Assembly (NCBI GenBank): GCA_002307145.1
Contig: DBTR01000104.1
Coordinates: 22,445 to 36,486, forward strand
Source of the DNA: Rhodospirillum sp. UBA1311
Lineage (GTDB): Bacteria > Pseudomonadota > Alphaproteobacteria > Rhodospirillales > Rhodospirillaceae
Direction: 5' to 3'
DNA: 14,042 nucleotides
Within the stretch, counting starts at the first letter, position 1. Each line of letters begins with the position of its first letter. The notes under the pieces are model-generated. The model saw only the letters and a list, made by a program, of their open reading frames with translations, ran no database searches and was not told the origin of the DNA. The translations under genes were made by a program, and so were the position numbers. Shown here one piece after another: positions 6,662 to 12,623 of this stretch.

Positions 6662-7417
6662 TCAAATATCGGGACGGCGGGAGTTGTTCGGATCGGTGGT
6701 GATTTGCGCGACGGTGTCTTGTGCGAGGTCTTGGGCGAGGCCGGCCATCAGTTGGAGGACCCGGAAGAATTCTTCCTTCGAGTAGTCTGCCCAATGATCC
6801 TTGGACATCCACGCGGGAGCTGGAACGATTTTCTCGACGCTGTAGCGGCGGACGACTTTGCCGAGTTTCGGATCGTAGAGATACGCGCCGCAGGCGGCGT
6901 GCGCGGTGGTGAACGCTCCCCGAGACATCACCCCGAAGCCGAACATCCGCTTTTCAAAGTCGTTGTAGGACAGGGTCATACGTTGGTCAGCCCAATGGGT
7001 GCCCACGTACTTGGGGGACAGTACGAGATAGAGGTCTCGCGGAGGCGCGTCGGAAAAGACATTTCGCCAGAGGAGGTCTTCGTCAGCGGTCTCTTCGCCG
7101 ATGATAGCTCGCGTGATGAGTTGAGAATCCAGGGATATCTCGCTGGTTTGCACGGCTCCGGGGGCAATCTTCTGCGTCGCCCGAATGAGAAGGCCATCGA
7201 GCAAGAACGGCGGAAGCATCTTGAACTCGGGGTCGTCGTTCTCTCGTTCGCCTCCGGCATGAATCTCACGCTGCAGGGACCTCGCGCACATCGACGAGAT
7301 TCCAAGGCTCTTGACCGCTGTGATGTCGAGCGACGGAGGTGGCTGCTCGACTGTCGTGCAGCCCGATAGAAGCGCCAAACCGATTGACGCGAGTGATGTA
7401 CGCAAGGCGAGGCGCAT
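6662..7417 (-). CDS. Putative lipoprotein, member 2 (divergent) of the tandem paralogous family
   Basis: This 251-residue protein has a short lipoprotein signal with lipobox L-S-G-C (Cys20) followed by Thr and a Pro-rich linker. It keeps the family framework: G-I-S-S-M-C (Cys44), D-L-Y-L-V-L-S-P-K (128-136), T-H-W-A-D-Q (140-145), F-G-F-G-V-M-S-R-G (159-167), H-A-A-C-G-A-Y-L-Y-D (173-182, Cys176), K-V-V-R-R and D-H-W-A-D-Y-S (207-213). It has diverged clearly from members 1 and 3. The K-V-P-E-W-G-L block is missing, and the tail ends with a polar N-N-S-R-R-P-D-I instead of L-V-P-A-A-x-K. The DNA also looks less GC-rich by eye than flanking genes. The ribosome site is weak (GAGA about nine bases upstream), so translation may rely on coupling: the stop of member 3 is only 13 bases before its ATG. 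No known domain is recognised. Confidence 0.8.
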   Translation of the reverse strand: MRLALRTSLASIGLALLSGCTTVEQPPPSLDITAVKSLGISSMCARSLQREIHAGGERENDDPEFKMLPPFLLDGLLIRATQKIAPGAVQTSEISLDSQLITRAIIGEETADEDLLWRNVFSDAPPRDLYLVLSPKYVGTHWADQRMTLSYNDFEKRMFGFGVMSRGAFTTAHAACGAYLYDPKLGKVVRRYSVEKIVPAPAWMSKDHWADYSKEEFFRVLQLMAGLAQDLAQDTVAQITTDPNNSRRPDI

Positions 7418-7430
7418 CGGGAATGTCTCG

Positions 7431-8195
7431 CTATTTCACGGCGGCGGGGACGAGATTGGAGTCCTGCACCAGCCAGGTCGCGATTTTTTCACCGATGCGG
7501 GTCGCCATCGGCGAGAGGATCGCACGCACCTGGCGGAGCTCGTCCTCGGAGTAGTCGCTCCAGGTGTCCTTCGACAGTCCCCGCGGCATGTCGGCGAGTT
7601 CCGTCGGAGAGAAGCGCCGGACCACTTTCTGGGTGCGCGTGTCGAAGACGAACGCGCCGCAGCCCGCATGGGCGGTGCCCGCGAAGCCACGGGAGTAGAT
7701 CCCGAAACCGTACTTCTCGTTGTACTTTCCTTCCGTGGAAATGTACCCCTGGTCGCCGCGCCAGAAGACGGCGGCGTTGCGGGGGAAGATCACGACGTAG
7801 AGATCCGCTTTCGGCTCGGCTTTGGCGAACGCGTTTTGCCAGAGTGCGTTCGGGTCGTCGCGCTTGCGCAACATCTGCGCGAGAGCCACCAGGACGGGAT
7901 CGAACTTGACGTCGACCACCTGCAACGTCGTCGGCGCGTGGGCATGGAGTTCCGCGACGATGCTGGCGTCCAGCCCCCATTCGGGGACCTTCAGCGAGGT
8001 TTTGTCGTCGCGCCCGAATATGTAGCCGTAGGACTCCCGGTGCAGAGCCTCGCCGCAGGTCGAGCCGACGCCGAGGGTCGTCGCTGACTTCAGATCGATG
8101 GGTTCGGCCGGCTCTTGCGCGCAGCCGGACAGGAGCGCCGTGGTCAAACCGAGCGCGAGTGCCCCGCGCGTGGCGCGGGAGACGAGTGACATCAT
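7431..8195 (-). CDS. Putative lipoprotein, member 3 and first gene of the tandem paralogous operon
   Basis: The 254-residue protein has a lipoprotein signal ending in L-S-G-C (Cys25, then Ala), followed by the family core: G-V-G-S-T-C-G-E (Cys47), L-K-V-P-E-W-G-L (68-75), D-D-P-N-A-L-W (113-119), D-L-Y-V-V-I-F-P-R-N (131-140), Y-S-R-G (167-170), H-A-G-C-G-A-F-V-F-D (176-185, Cys179), V-V-R-R and D-T-W-S-D-Y-S (210-216), ending L-V-P-A-A-V-K. I place the start at 8195 because AGGGGA (8206-8201) lies five bases ahead; a GTG at 8225 would extend it by ten residues but lacks a ribosome site and would put this one inside the gene. The ATG at 8192 is equally possible. Function is unknown. It is the promoter-proximal gene, downstream of the CRP-like palindrome at 8269-8284. 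Confidence 0.83.
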   Translation of the reverse strand: MMSLVSRATRGALALGLTTALLSGCAQEPAEPIDLKSATTLGVGSTCGEALHRESYGYIFGRDDKTSLKVPEWGLDASIVAELHAHAPTTLQVVDVKFDPVLVALAQMLRKRDDPNALWQNAFAKAEPKADLYVVIFPRNAAVFWRGDQGYISTEGKYNEKYGFGIYSRGFAGTAHAGCGAFVFDTRTQKVVRRFSPTELADMPRGLSKDTWSDYSEDELRQVRAILSPMATRIGEKIATWLVQDSNLVPAAVK

Positions 8196-8268
8196 GGTGG
8201 TCCCCTGGAGCTTGGCCGGAATCACGGCCGAATCATGGCAAACAATGCACGAGGGGGGCGCGGCTCCC

Positions 8269-8284
8269 TGTGATGGCGATCACA
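8269..8284. promoter_or_regulatory. CRP-type operator palindrome upstream of the lipoprotein operon
   Basis: The 16 bases TGTGATGGCGATCACA form a perfect dyad and match the CRP consensus half-sites TGTGA-N6-TCACA at all ten positions. The site sits in the 113-base gap between the hydrolase stop (8309) and the start of the first lipoprotein gene, 73 bases from that start. CATGAT at 8237-8232 is a weak -10 candidate with no recognisable -35, which is what an activator-dependent promoter would look like; the site centre would then lie near -51 of the start point. That alignment is uncertain. With only a 4-base loop and no U-tract, it is a poor terminator. Confidence 0.5.
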
Positions 8285-8308
8285 TGCGGATGGCGGGGAG
8301 CGGCGGGT

Positions 8309-8974
8309 TCAGCCCTGCAAATGCTGCTTGAGGAAGTCCATCGTGCGGGTTTCCGCCGCGCGGGTGGCGAGGCTGTCGAAGCCTTCGCGGTGCGGGCAGG
8401 TGAAGGCGTGGCCGGCGTCGTAGTCGAAGGCGGTCACCGCCGCGATCGCGCGGGCGCGGTCGCGCACCTCGATCGGCGTCGCCGGATCGCGCGCGCCGAA
8501 GTGGATTAGCACCGGGCAGCGCGGCGCTTCGTCCAGGAATTCGTCGAGGTGGCCGGGCGAGCCGCACACCGCTGCCGCCAGCGGCAACTGCGCCGCCGCG
8601 CGCCAGGCGAGGGTCGCGCCGTAGCTCTCGCCGACCACCGCGATCTTGCCGAAACCCTTCAGGGTTTCCATCGCGCCCGCGACGTCGAGGAGCGGTGCGT
8701 CCCAGCCGATCTGGTCGCGGAGATAGCGGCCATGTTCGGCTCCGGCGGCGGAATAGTCGAGTTCCACGCCCTTTTCGGCGCGGTCGAACAGCGCCGGAAC
8801 CCGCACTGCGTAGCCTTCGTCGGCGAGTGCGTCGGCGATGCCGCGAATGTGGGTGTTGACGCCGTAAATCTCGTGCAGGAGGACCACCCCGGCTTTCGGT
8901 GTTCCCACCGGGTCGGCGCGATAGGCGGCGAGGCGGTGGCCGTCGGCGGCGGACAAGTGCACGATCGCGCCCAT
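8309..8974 (-). CDS. Dienelactone hydrolase family protein (alpha/beta hydrolase, Ser nucleophile)
   Basis: The 221-residue cytosolic alpha/beta hydrolase matches the dienelactone hydrolase family in length and motif order: L-H-E-I-Y-G-V-N (33-40) with Glu35 equivalent to Glu36 of clcD-type enzymes, nucleophile elbow G-E-S-Y-G (115-119), F-G-A-R-D (159-163) with Asp163, and A-G-H-A-F (187-191) with His189. The nucleophile is Ser117 where characterised dienelactone hydrolases use Cys, so it is more safely called a DLH-fold esterase of unknown substrate. I start at ATG 8974, ten bases after AGGAG; longer frames upstream run into the divergent transporter leader. It is not obviously in an operon: the lipoprotein genes downstream have their own likely regulatory site, and the transporter is divergent across 127 bases. 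Confidence 0.85.
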   Translation of the reverse strand: MGAIVHLSAADGHRLAAYRADPVGTPKAGVVLLHEIYGVNTHIRGIADALADEGYAVRVPALFDRAEKGVELDYSAAGAEHGRYLRDQIGWDAPLLDVAGAMETLKGFGKIAVVGESYGATLAWRAAAQLPLAAAVCGSPGHLDEFLDEAPRCPVLIHFGARDPATPIEVRDRARAIAAVTAFDYDAGHAFTCPHREGFDSLATRAAETRTMDFLKQHLQG

Positions 8975-9101
8975 GGACTGAAAACTCCTGATGTGATTAA
9001 GTATTTTTCGGGGGGAACGGCTTGAAGCGACCGCGCGGAAAGCCCATTGACTATGTTCGCTTGCGGCGGGTCCGCCGTCAATCCATCCACGAGGCTCAAC
9101 C

Positions 9102-10037
9102 ATGGTGTTCGTTCCGCCCACATCGGCGCCGCTCGGCAATCTTCCCCCGAAGCCGATGGTGCCGGTCCCGGGCGACGACGTTCGGAAAGGGATCGCGATG
9201 ATCGTGATCTCCACCGTGCTGTTCGCGGCGCTGTGGGTTCTGGTCAAGCTCCTTTCCCCGCGCTACTCGGTCTACGAACTCTCGTTCTTCCGCAATTTCT
9301 TCGCCTTGATCCCGGCGGTGGTGATGCTGATCCGCCACGGCGACTTCCAGGTGCTGAAGGTCGCGCGGATCTCCGGCCACGTCTGGCGCGCGGTGCTGGG
9401 CGTCACCGCGATGATGCTCGGCTTCGCCTCCTACACCATGATGCCGCTCGCCAACGCCGTTGCGATCTCGTTCATGTCGCCCTTGGTGATCACCGCGCTC
9501 TCGGTGCCGCTGCTCGGCGAAAAGGTCGGCATCCACCGCTGGCTCGCGGTGCTGGTCGGCTTCGTCGGCGTGCTGGTGATCGTCAACCCGGGCGAAGGCT
9601 TCCTCACACAGGGCGCGCTGGTGGCGATCGGGGCGGCGGTGGTCTCCTCGCTCGCGATGATCACCATCCGCCAGCTCAACAAGACCGACCACCCGGTCGC
9701 CATCGTCTTCTACTTCACCTTGTTCGCCAGTCTGTTCACCGCGATCCCGCTGCCCTTCATCTGGGTCTGGCCGGTCGACATGCACGACTGGAGCCTGTTG
9801 ATCCTGATGGGCATCGCGGGCGGCGCGGGGCAGCACTTCCTCACCCGCGCGTTCGGCCTCGCGCCTGCGGCGGTGATCAGCCCGTTCAACTACATCAGCC
9901 TGCTGTGGTCGACCTTCGCCGGCTGGCTGGTCTGGGGCGACATGCCGATGCTCAACGTCTTCTTCGGTGCGGCGGTGGTGGTGGCGAGCGGCCTGTTCAT
10001 CCTCTATCGCGAGAGCCGCAAGGGGATCGTTCGCTGA
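9102..10037 (+). CDS. EamA/DMT-superfamily inner-membrane transporter
   Basis: The 311-residue protein has about ten hydrophobic helices (near 30-50, 59-77, 96-113, 118-137, 147-162, 172-189, 199-222, 230-247, 257-276 and 285-302), arranged as two EamA repeats of about 135 residues. Family marks include A-N-A-V-A-I-S-F-M-S-P-L (117-128) in repeat one, with G-E-K at 139-141, and A-A-V-I-S-P-F-N-Y (256-264) in repeat two, with W-G-D-M-P at 278-282. Members export metabolites or amino acids; this substrate cannot be read from sequence. The proline-rich N-terminal tail (about 25 residues) before the first helix is cytoplasmic. GAGG at 9091-9094 supports the start. The 3' end overlaps the convergent TetR gene by 41 bases, so the two may be functionally linked, although the regulator's obvious operator is at its own promoter. 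Confidence 0.9.
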   Translation: MVFVPPTSAPLGNLPPKPMVPVPGDDVRKGIAMIVISTVLFAALWVLVKLLSPRYSVYELSFFRNFFALIPAVVMLIRHGDFQVLKVARISGHVWRAVLGVTAMMLGFASYTMMPLANAVAISFMSPLVITALSVPLLGEKVGIHRWLAVLVGFVGVLVIVNPGEGFLTQGALVAIGAAVVSSLAMITIRQLNKTDHPVAIVFYFTLFASLFTAIPLPFIWVWPVDMHDWSLLILMGIAGGAGQHFLTRAFGLAPAAVISPFNYISLLWSTFAGWLVWGDMPMLNVFFGAAVVVASGLFILYRESRKGIVR

Positions 10038-10605
10038 GCAGGCGGTCGCGGGTCGCGGCCAGGACTTCGTCGGAAATCGCCTCGCCGGCCGTCGCGCGCG
10101 CCAGCACCATCGCGCCGACCATCGCCGCGAGATCGGCAAGGCCCTCACGGCGGCATGCTTCCGTGTCGTCGCCCGGCTGGGCGGCGACGAGAATCGCCAG
10201 TAGCTGGTTCAGGCCATCGAGATAGGCGGCCTTCACCGGCCGTCCGGCGGGTTCGCGCGCCACGTCCACCGCCAGCCCGGTGAGCGGGCAGCCATCCCCG
10301 GGCGCGGCGCGATTGGCGTCGGACAAATACCCCCGCACCAAGGCGTCGCGTGGCGCGTCGGGCGACTTCGCCACCCGCTTGGTCCAGCTCTCCACGCCCT
10401 CGGCGAATCCCCGCGCGCACGCTGCCGCGGCGAGCGCGTCCTTCGAAGCGAAATGGCCGTAGAACCCGCCATGCGTCAGCCCCGCCGCGCCCATCACGTC
10501 GGCGACGCTGACGTTGCGGAACCCGGCCTCGCGAAACATCCGCGATGCCGCTTCCTCGATCGCCACCCGATGCTTCGCCGTCTCGGCGCGTGATACGCGG
10601 GGCAT
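9997..10605 (-). CDS. TetR/AcrR-family transcriptional repressor
   Basis: The 202-residue protein has an N-terminal helix-turn-helix of TetR type (about residues 5-60): A-S-R-M-F-R-E-A-G-F then V-A-D-V-M-G-A-A-G-L-T-H-G-G-F-Y-G-H-F-A-S-K-D-A-L, which closely follows the TetR pattern. The C-terminal part should be the ligand-binding and dimer domain; its P-G-D-G-C-P-L-T-G-L stretch resembles a subgroup of AcrR-like repressors often linked to reactive-compound or drug responses, but no ligand can be named. The start at 10605 follows GGAGGG (10618-10613) with a seven-base gap; a frame extending to 10773 would run through the operator and hairpins and is unlikely. The last 41 bases overlap the convergent transporter gene. 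An 18-bp palindrome just upstream is its likely binding site. Confidence 0.9.
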   Translation of the reverse strand: MPRVSRAETAKHRVAIEEAASRMFREAGFRNVSVADVMGAAGLTHGGFYGHFASKDALAAAACARGFAEGVESWTKRVAKSPDAPRDALVRGYLSDANRAAPGDGCPLTGLAVDVAREPAGRPVKAAYLDGLNQLLAILVAAQPGDDTEACRREGLADLAAMVGAMVLARATAGEAISDEVLAATRDRLLSERSPCGSRDRG

Positions 10606-10621
10606 GCCCGATCCCTCCGGT

Positions 10622-10639
10622 TGATGATGCCCATCATCA
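10622..10639. promoter_or_regulatory. Palindromic operator, probably for autorepression of the TetR gene
   Basis: TGATGATG-CC-CATCATCA is a perfect inverted repeat with eight-base arms and a two-base spacer, centred 25 bases upstream of the TetR start. It overlaps the candidate -10 box and the predicted transcription start. Size, symmetry and position are typical of a TetR-family operator. The regulator bound is inferred from adjacency. Confidence 0.6.
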
Positions 10640-10662
10640 TCCCGCGCGGCTGCCGGGGTCAA
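10633..10662 (-). promoter_or_regulatory. Probable promoter of the TetR-family gene
   Basis: On the - strand TTGACC (10662-10657, five of six to the -35 consensus) is followed after 18 bases by GATGAT (10638-10633, four of six to the -10). Transcription would start near 10626, giving a leader of about 20 bases. The -10 lies inside the palindrome, so binding there would block polymerase. Confidence 0.45.
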
Positions 10663-10690
10663 TAGATTGTGGGTAACATGAATGAAGGAT

Positions 10691-10863
10691 GCGGGCTCTG
10701 CCCGCGCCCGCTGGGGTCGCGGACCCCAGGCCCCATAACCGGTTCTTCGCGCGTCAGCGCAATCAGCCTTCACGCGGCGTGACGGTTTGATTGCGCTTCG
10801 CGCAAAAACTTATGGGTACACAGGGCCAAGGCCCTGTGCGGGGTAAAGGGGCGGAGCCCCTTT
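10691..10863. repeat. Hairpin-dense intergenic element (six perfect inverted repeats in 173 bases)
   Basis: The gap between tetR and ychF is packed with palindromes: GCGGGC/GCCCGC (10691-10705), CTGGGGTC/GACCCCAG (10711-10729), AGCGCAATCA/TGATTGCGCT (10756-10765 with 10788-10797) enclosing TCACG/CGTGA (10770-10782), TTGCGC/GCGCAA (10791-10805), CACAGGGCC/GGCCCTGTG (10819-10838) and AAAGGGGC/GCCCCTTT (10845-10863). The TTGCGC hairpin shares bases with the right arm of the long AGCGCAATCA hairpin, so the two folds exclude each other. No convincing ORF is present. The arrangement resembles repetitive extragenic palindromic elements, but copies elsewhere cannot be checked from one window. Confidence 0.5.
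10845..10863 (-). terminator. Probable terminator of ychF
   Basis: AAAGGGGC-GGA-GCCCCTTT is an eight-pair perfect stem that begins five bases after the ychF stop codon in the direction of transcription. The three U residues are within the stem, and ACCCC follows, so it lacks a long U-tract. A second strong hairpin (10819-10838) lies directly beyond it and may help. Confidence 0.5.
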
Positions 10864-10867
10864 GTTC

Positions 10868-11968
10868 TTACACGTTGAACAGGAAGTGGAAGATATCGCC
10901 GTCCTTGACGAGGTATTCCTTGCCTTCCGAGCGCATTTTGCCGGCTTCCTTGGCGGCCTGTTCGCTGCCGCAGGCGACGAAGTCGGAGAAGGCGATGGTT
11001 TCGGCGCGGATGAAGCCGCGTTCGAAGTCGGTATGGATCACGCCGGCGGCTTCCGGGCCCTTGGCGCCGTCGCGGACGGTCCAGGCACGGGCTTCCTTTG
11101 GGCCGACGGTGAAGAAGGTGATCAGGCCGAGAAGCTGGTATCCGGCACGGATGACGCGGGAGAGTCCGGCTTCGTCGAGGCCGAGGTCGGCGAGGAACTC
11201 GGTGCGTTCGTCGTCGGGGAGCTGGGAGAGCTCGGCCTCGATCGCGGCGGAAACGATCACGCTGGCGGCACCTTCGGCCTTGGCCCGGGCGGCGACCGCG
11301 TCGGAGAGGGCGTTGCCCTTCGCGGCGTCTTCCTCGGCGACGTTGCAGACGTAGAGGACCGGCTTGCCGGTGAGCAGTTGGAGGCGGTCGAAGGCGCGCT
11401 GGCCGTCGATGTCGGTCGGGCGCTGGGTGCGGGCGGGCTTGCCCTCGCGCAGCGCGGCGAGCACCGGTTCCATCAATTCGACCAGCATCTTCGCCTCTTT
11501 TTCACCGCCCTTGGCCTTCTTCTGCAGCGGTACGATGCGCTTTTCCAGGCTGTCGAGGTCGGCGAGCATGAGTTCGGTTTCGACGGTTTCGGCGTCGCGC
11601 AGCGGGTCGATGCCGCCATCGACGTGGGTGATGTCGTCGTCCTCGAAGCAGCGCAGCACGTGGACGATCGCGTCAACCTCGCGGATGTTGGCGAGGAACT
11701 GGTTGCCGAGGCCTTCGCCCTTCGACGCGCCGCGCACCAGCCCGGCGATGTCGACGAATTCGAGCTGGGTCGGGATGGTCTTCTGCGACTTCGCCATTTC
11801 CGCGAGCTTGTCGAGGCGCGGGTCGGGCACCGCGACGCGGCCGACGTTGGGCTCGATGGTGCAGAACGGGAAATTGGCCGCCTGCGCCGCCGCGGTGGCG
11901 GTGAGTGCGTTGAACAGCGTGGATTTGCCGACGTTGGGCAGGCCGACGATGCCGCAGTTGAAGCCCAT
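10868..11968 (-). CDS. ychF: Redox-responsive ribosome-associated ATPase YchF (OBG family)
   Basis: YchF is a cytosolic P-loop ATPase that binds ribosomes and dampens oxidative stress defence in E. coli. The 366-residue protein is full length: P-loop G-L-P-N-V-G-K-S-T (9-17), conserved F-P-F-C-T-I-E-P-N block (33-41), D-I-A-G-L-V (G3), and in place of the GTPase N-K-x-D motif the N-V-A-E sequence that explains ATP preference in this family. A coiled-coil-like helical insert follows the G3 region, and the C-terminal TGS domain carries F-F-T-V-G-P-K-E-A-R-A-W and H-T-D-F-E-R-G-F-I-R-A-E. GGAGAG eight bases upstream supports ATG 11968. It lies 18 bases after pth, a neighbour it has in many proteobacteria, and is the last gene before the hairpin element. 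Confidence 0.97.
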   Translation of the reverse strand: MGFNCGIVGLPNVGKSTLFNALTATAAAQAANFPFCTIEPNVGRVAVPDPRLDKLAEMAKSQKTIPTQLEFVDIAGLVRGASKGEGLGNQFLANIREVDAIVHVLRCFEDDDITHVDGGIDPLRDAETVETELMLADLDSLEKRIVPLQKKAKGGEKEAKMLVELMEPVLAALREGKPARTQRPTDIDGQRAFDRLQLLTGKPVLYVCNVAEEDAAKGNALSDAVAARAKAEGAASVIVSAAIEAELSQLPDDERTEFLADLGLDEAGLSRVIRAGYQLLGLITFFTVGPKEARAWTVRDGAKGPEAAGVIHTDFERGFIRAETIAFSDFVACGSEQAAKEAGKMRSEGKEYLVKDGDIFHFLFNV

Positions 11969-11986
11969 GTGTAACTCTCCGTCAGA

Positions 11987-12595
11987 TCAGGTGGCGGGGG
12001 CGGCTTCGCCCTTGCGCGGTTTCGGCGGTTGGGTGAGCAGCGCGACCTTGGTGGCGAAGCCGTTGGCGTCGCCCTTCACCAGGAGCGGCGCGGCTTCGGC
12101 GAGGGCATCCAGCAGCGGTTCGAGCCAGCCGGTTTGCTCGGCCTTGGAAAAGTCCCCGAGGACGTAGCCGTGGACGCGGTCCTTGTCGCCCGGATGGCCG
12201 ATGCCGAGGCGCACCCGCTGGGTATCGTTGGAGAACAATTCCGCGAGGCTGCGGAGGCCGTTGTGCCCCGCCACGCCGCCGCCGGTCTTGACCCGGACCT
12301 TGCCCGGGGCGAGGTCCAACTCGTCGTGGATCACGATCACGTCGGCGGGCGCGATCTTGAAGAACCGCGCTACCGGGCCGACGCACGCGCCGGATTTGTT
12401 CATGTAGGTTTGGGGTTTCAGCAGCATCACGCGTTCGCCGCCGATTTCGCCTTCCGCCGCGAGGCCCGAATTGCGGACTCTCCAGGCGGGGAAGTCATGG
12501 CGGTGGGCAATCGCGTCCACCGCCATGAAACCGATATTGTGCCGATTGCGGGCGTACTCTGCCCCGGGATTGCCCAGTCCGACGATCAGTCGCAT
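11987..12595 (-). CDS. pth: Peptidyl-tRNA hydrolase
   Basis: Pth releases tRNA from peptidyl-tRNAs that drop off ribosomes, and is essential in bacteria. The 202-residue protein carries the family residues in order: Asn9 in V-G-L-G-N-P-G, catalytic His19 in N-R-H-N-I-G-F, Asn66 in P-Q-T-Y-M-N-K-S-G, Asp91 in I-H-D-E-L-D, and Asn112 in G-G-H/A-type G-V-A-G-H-N-G-L-R-S. These correspond to Asn10, His20, Asn68, Asp93 and Asn114 of E. coli Pth. The Pro/Lys-rich tail of about 15 residues (P-P-K-P-R-K-G) is longer than in E. coli and common in alphaproteobacteria. The gene begins 28 bases after the rplY stop and is probably translated from a shared mRNA; its ribosome site (CGGA) is weak. Confidence 0.97.
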   Translation of the reverse strand: MRLIVGLGNPGAEYARNRHNIGFMAVDAIAHRHDFPAWRVRNSGLAAEGEIGGERVMLLKPQTYMNKSGACVGPVARFFKIAPADVIVIHDELDLAPGKVRVKTGGGVAGHNGLRSLAELFSNDTQRVRLGIGHPGDKDRVHGYVLGDFSKAEQTGWLEPLLDALAEAAPLLVKGDANGFATKVALLTQPPKPRKGEAAPAT

Positions 12596-12623
12596 GGCGT
12601 TTCCGTCCGCTTCGGCAGGCGGA

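Noticed and set aside
8193..8225. GTG start at 8225 for the first lipoprotein gene
   Set aside because: It has no ribosome site and would place the good AGGGGA site inside the gene. ATG 8195 gives a standard lipoprotein signal length.
5876..8225. Whether the triple repeat could be a toxin-immunity or phage module
   Set aside because: There is no integrase, no toxin-like or nuclease motif and no tRNA-edge repeat. All three have lipoprotein signals and sit among housekeeping genes.
9063..9078. GC-rich hairpin in the transporter leader
   Set aside because: The stem is five or six pairs with a tight loop and no other structure around it. At this GC content such short stems arise by chance, so no riboswitch or operator is claimed.
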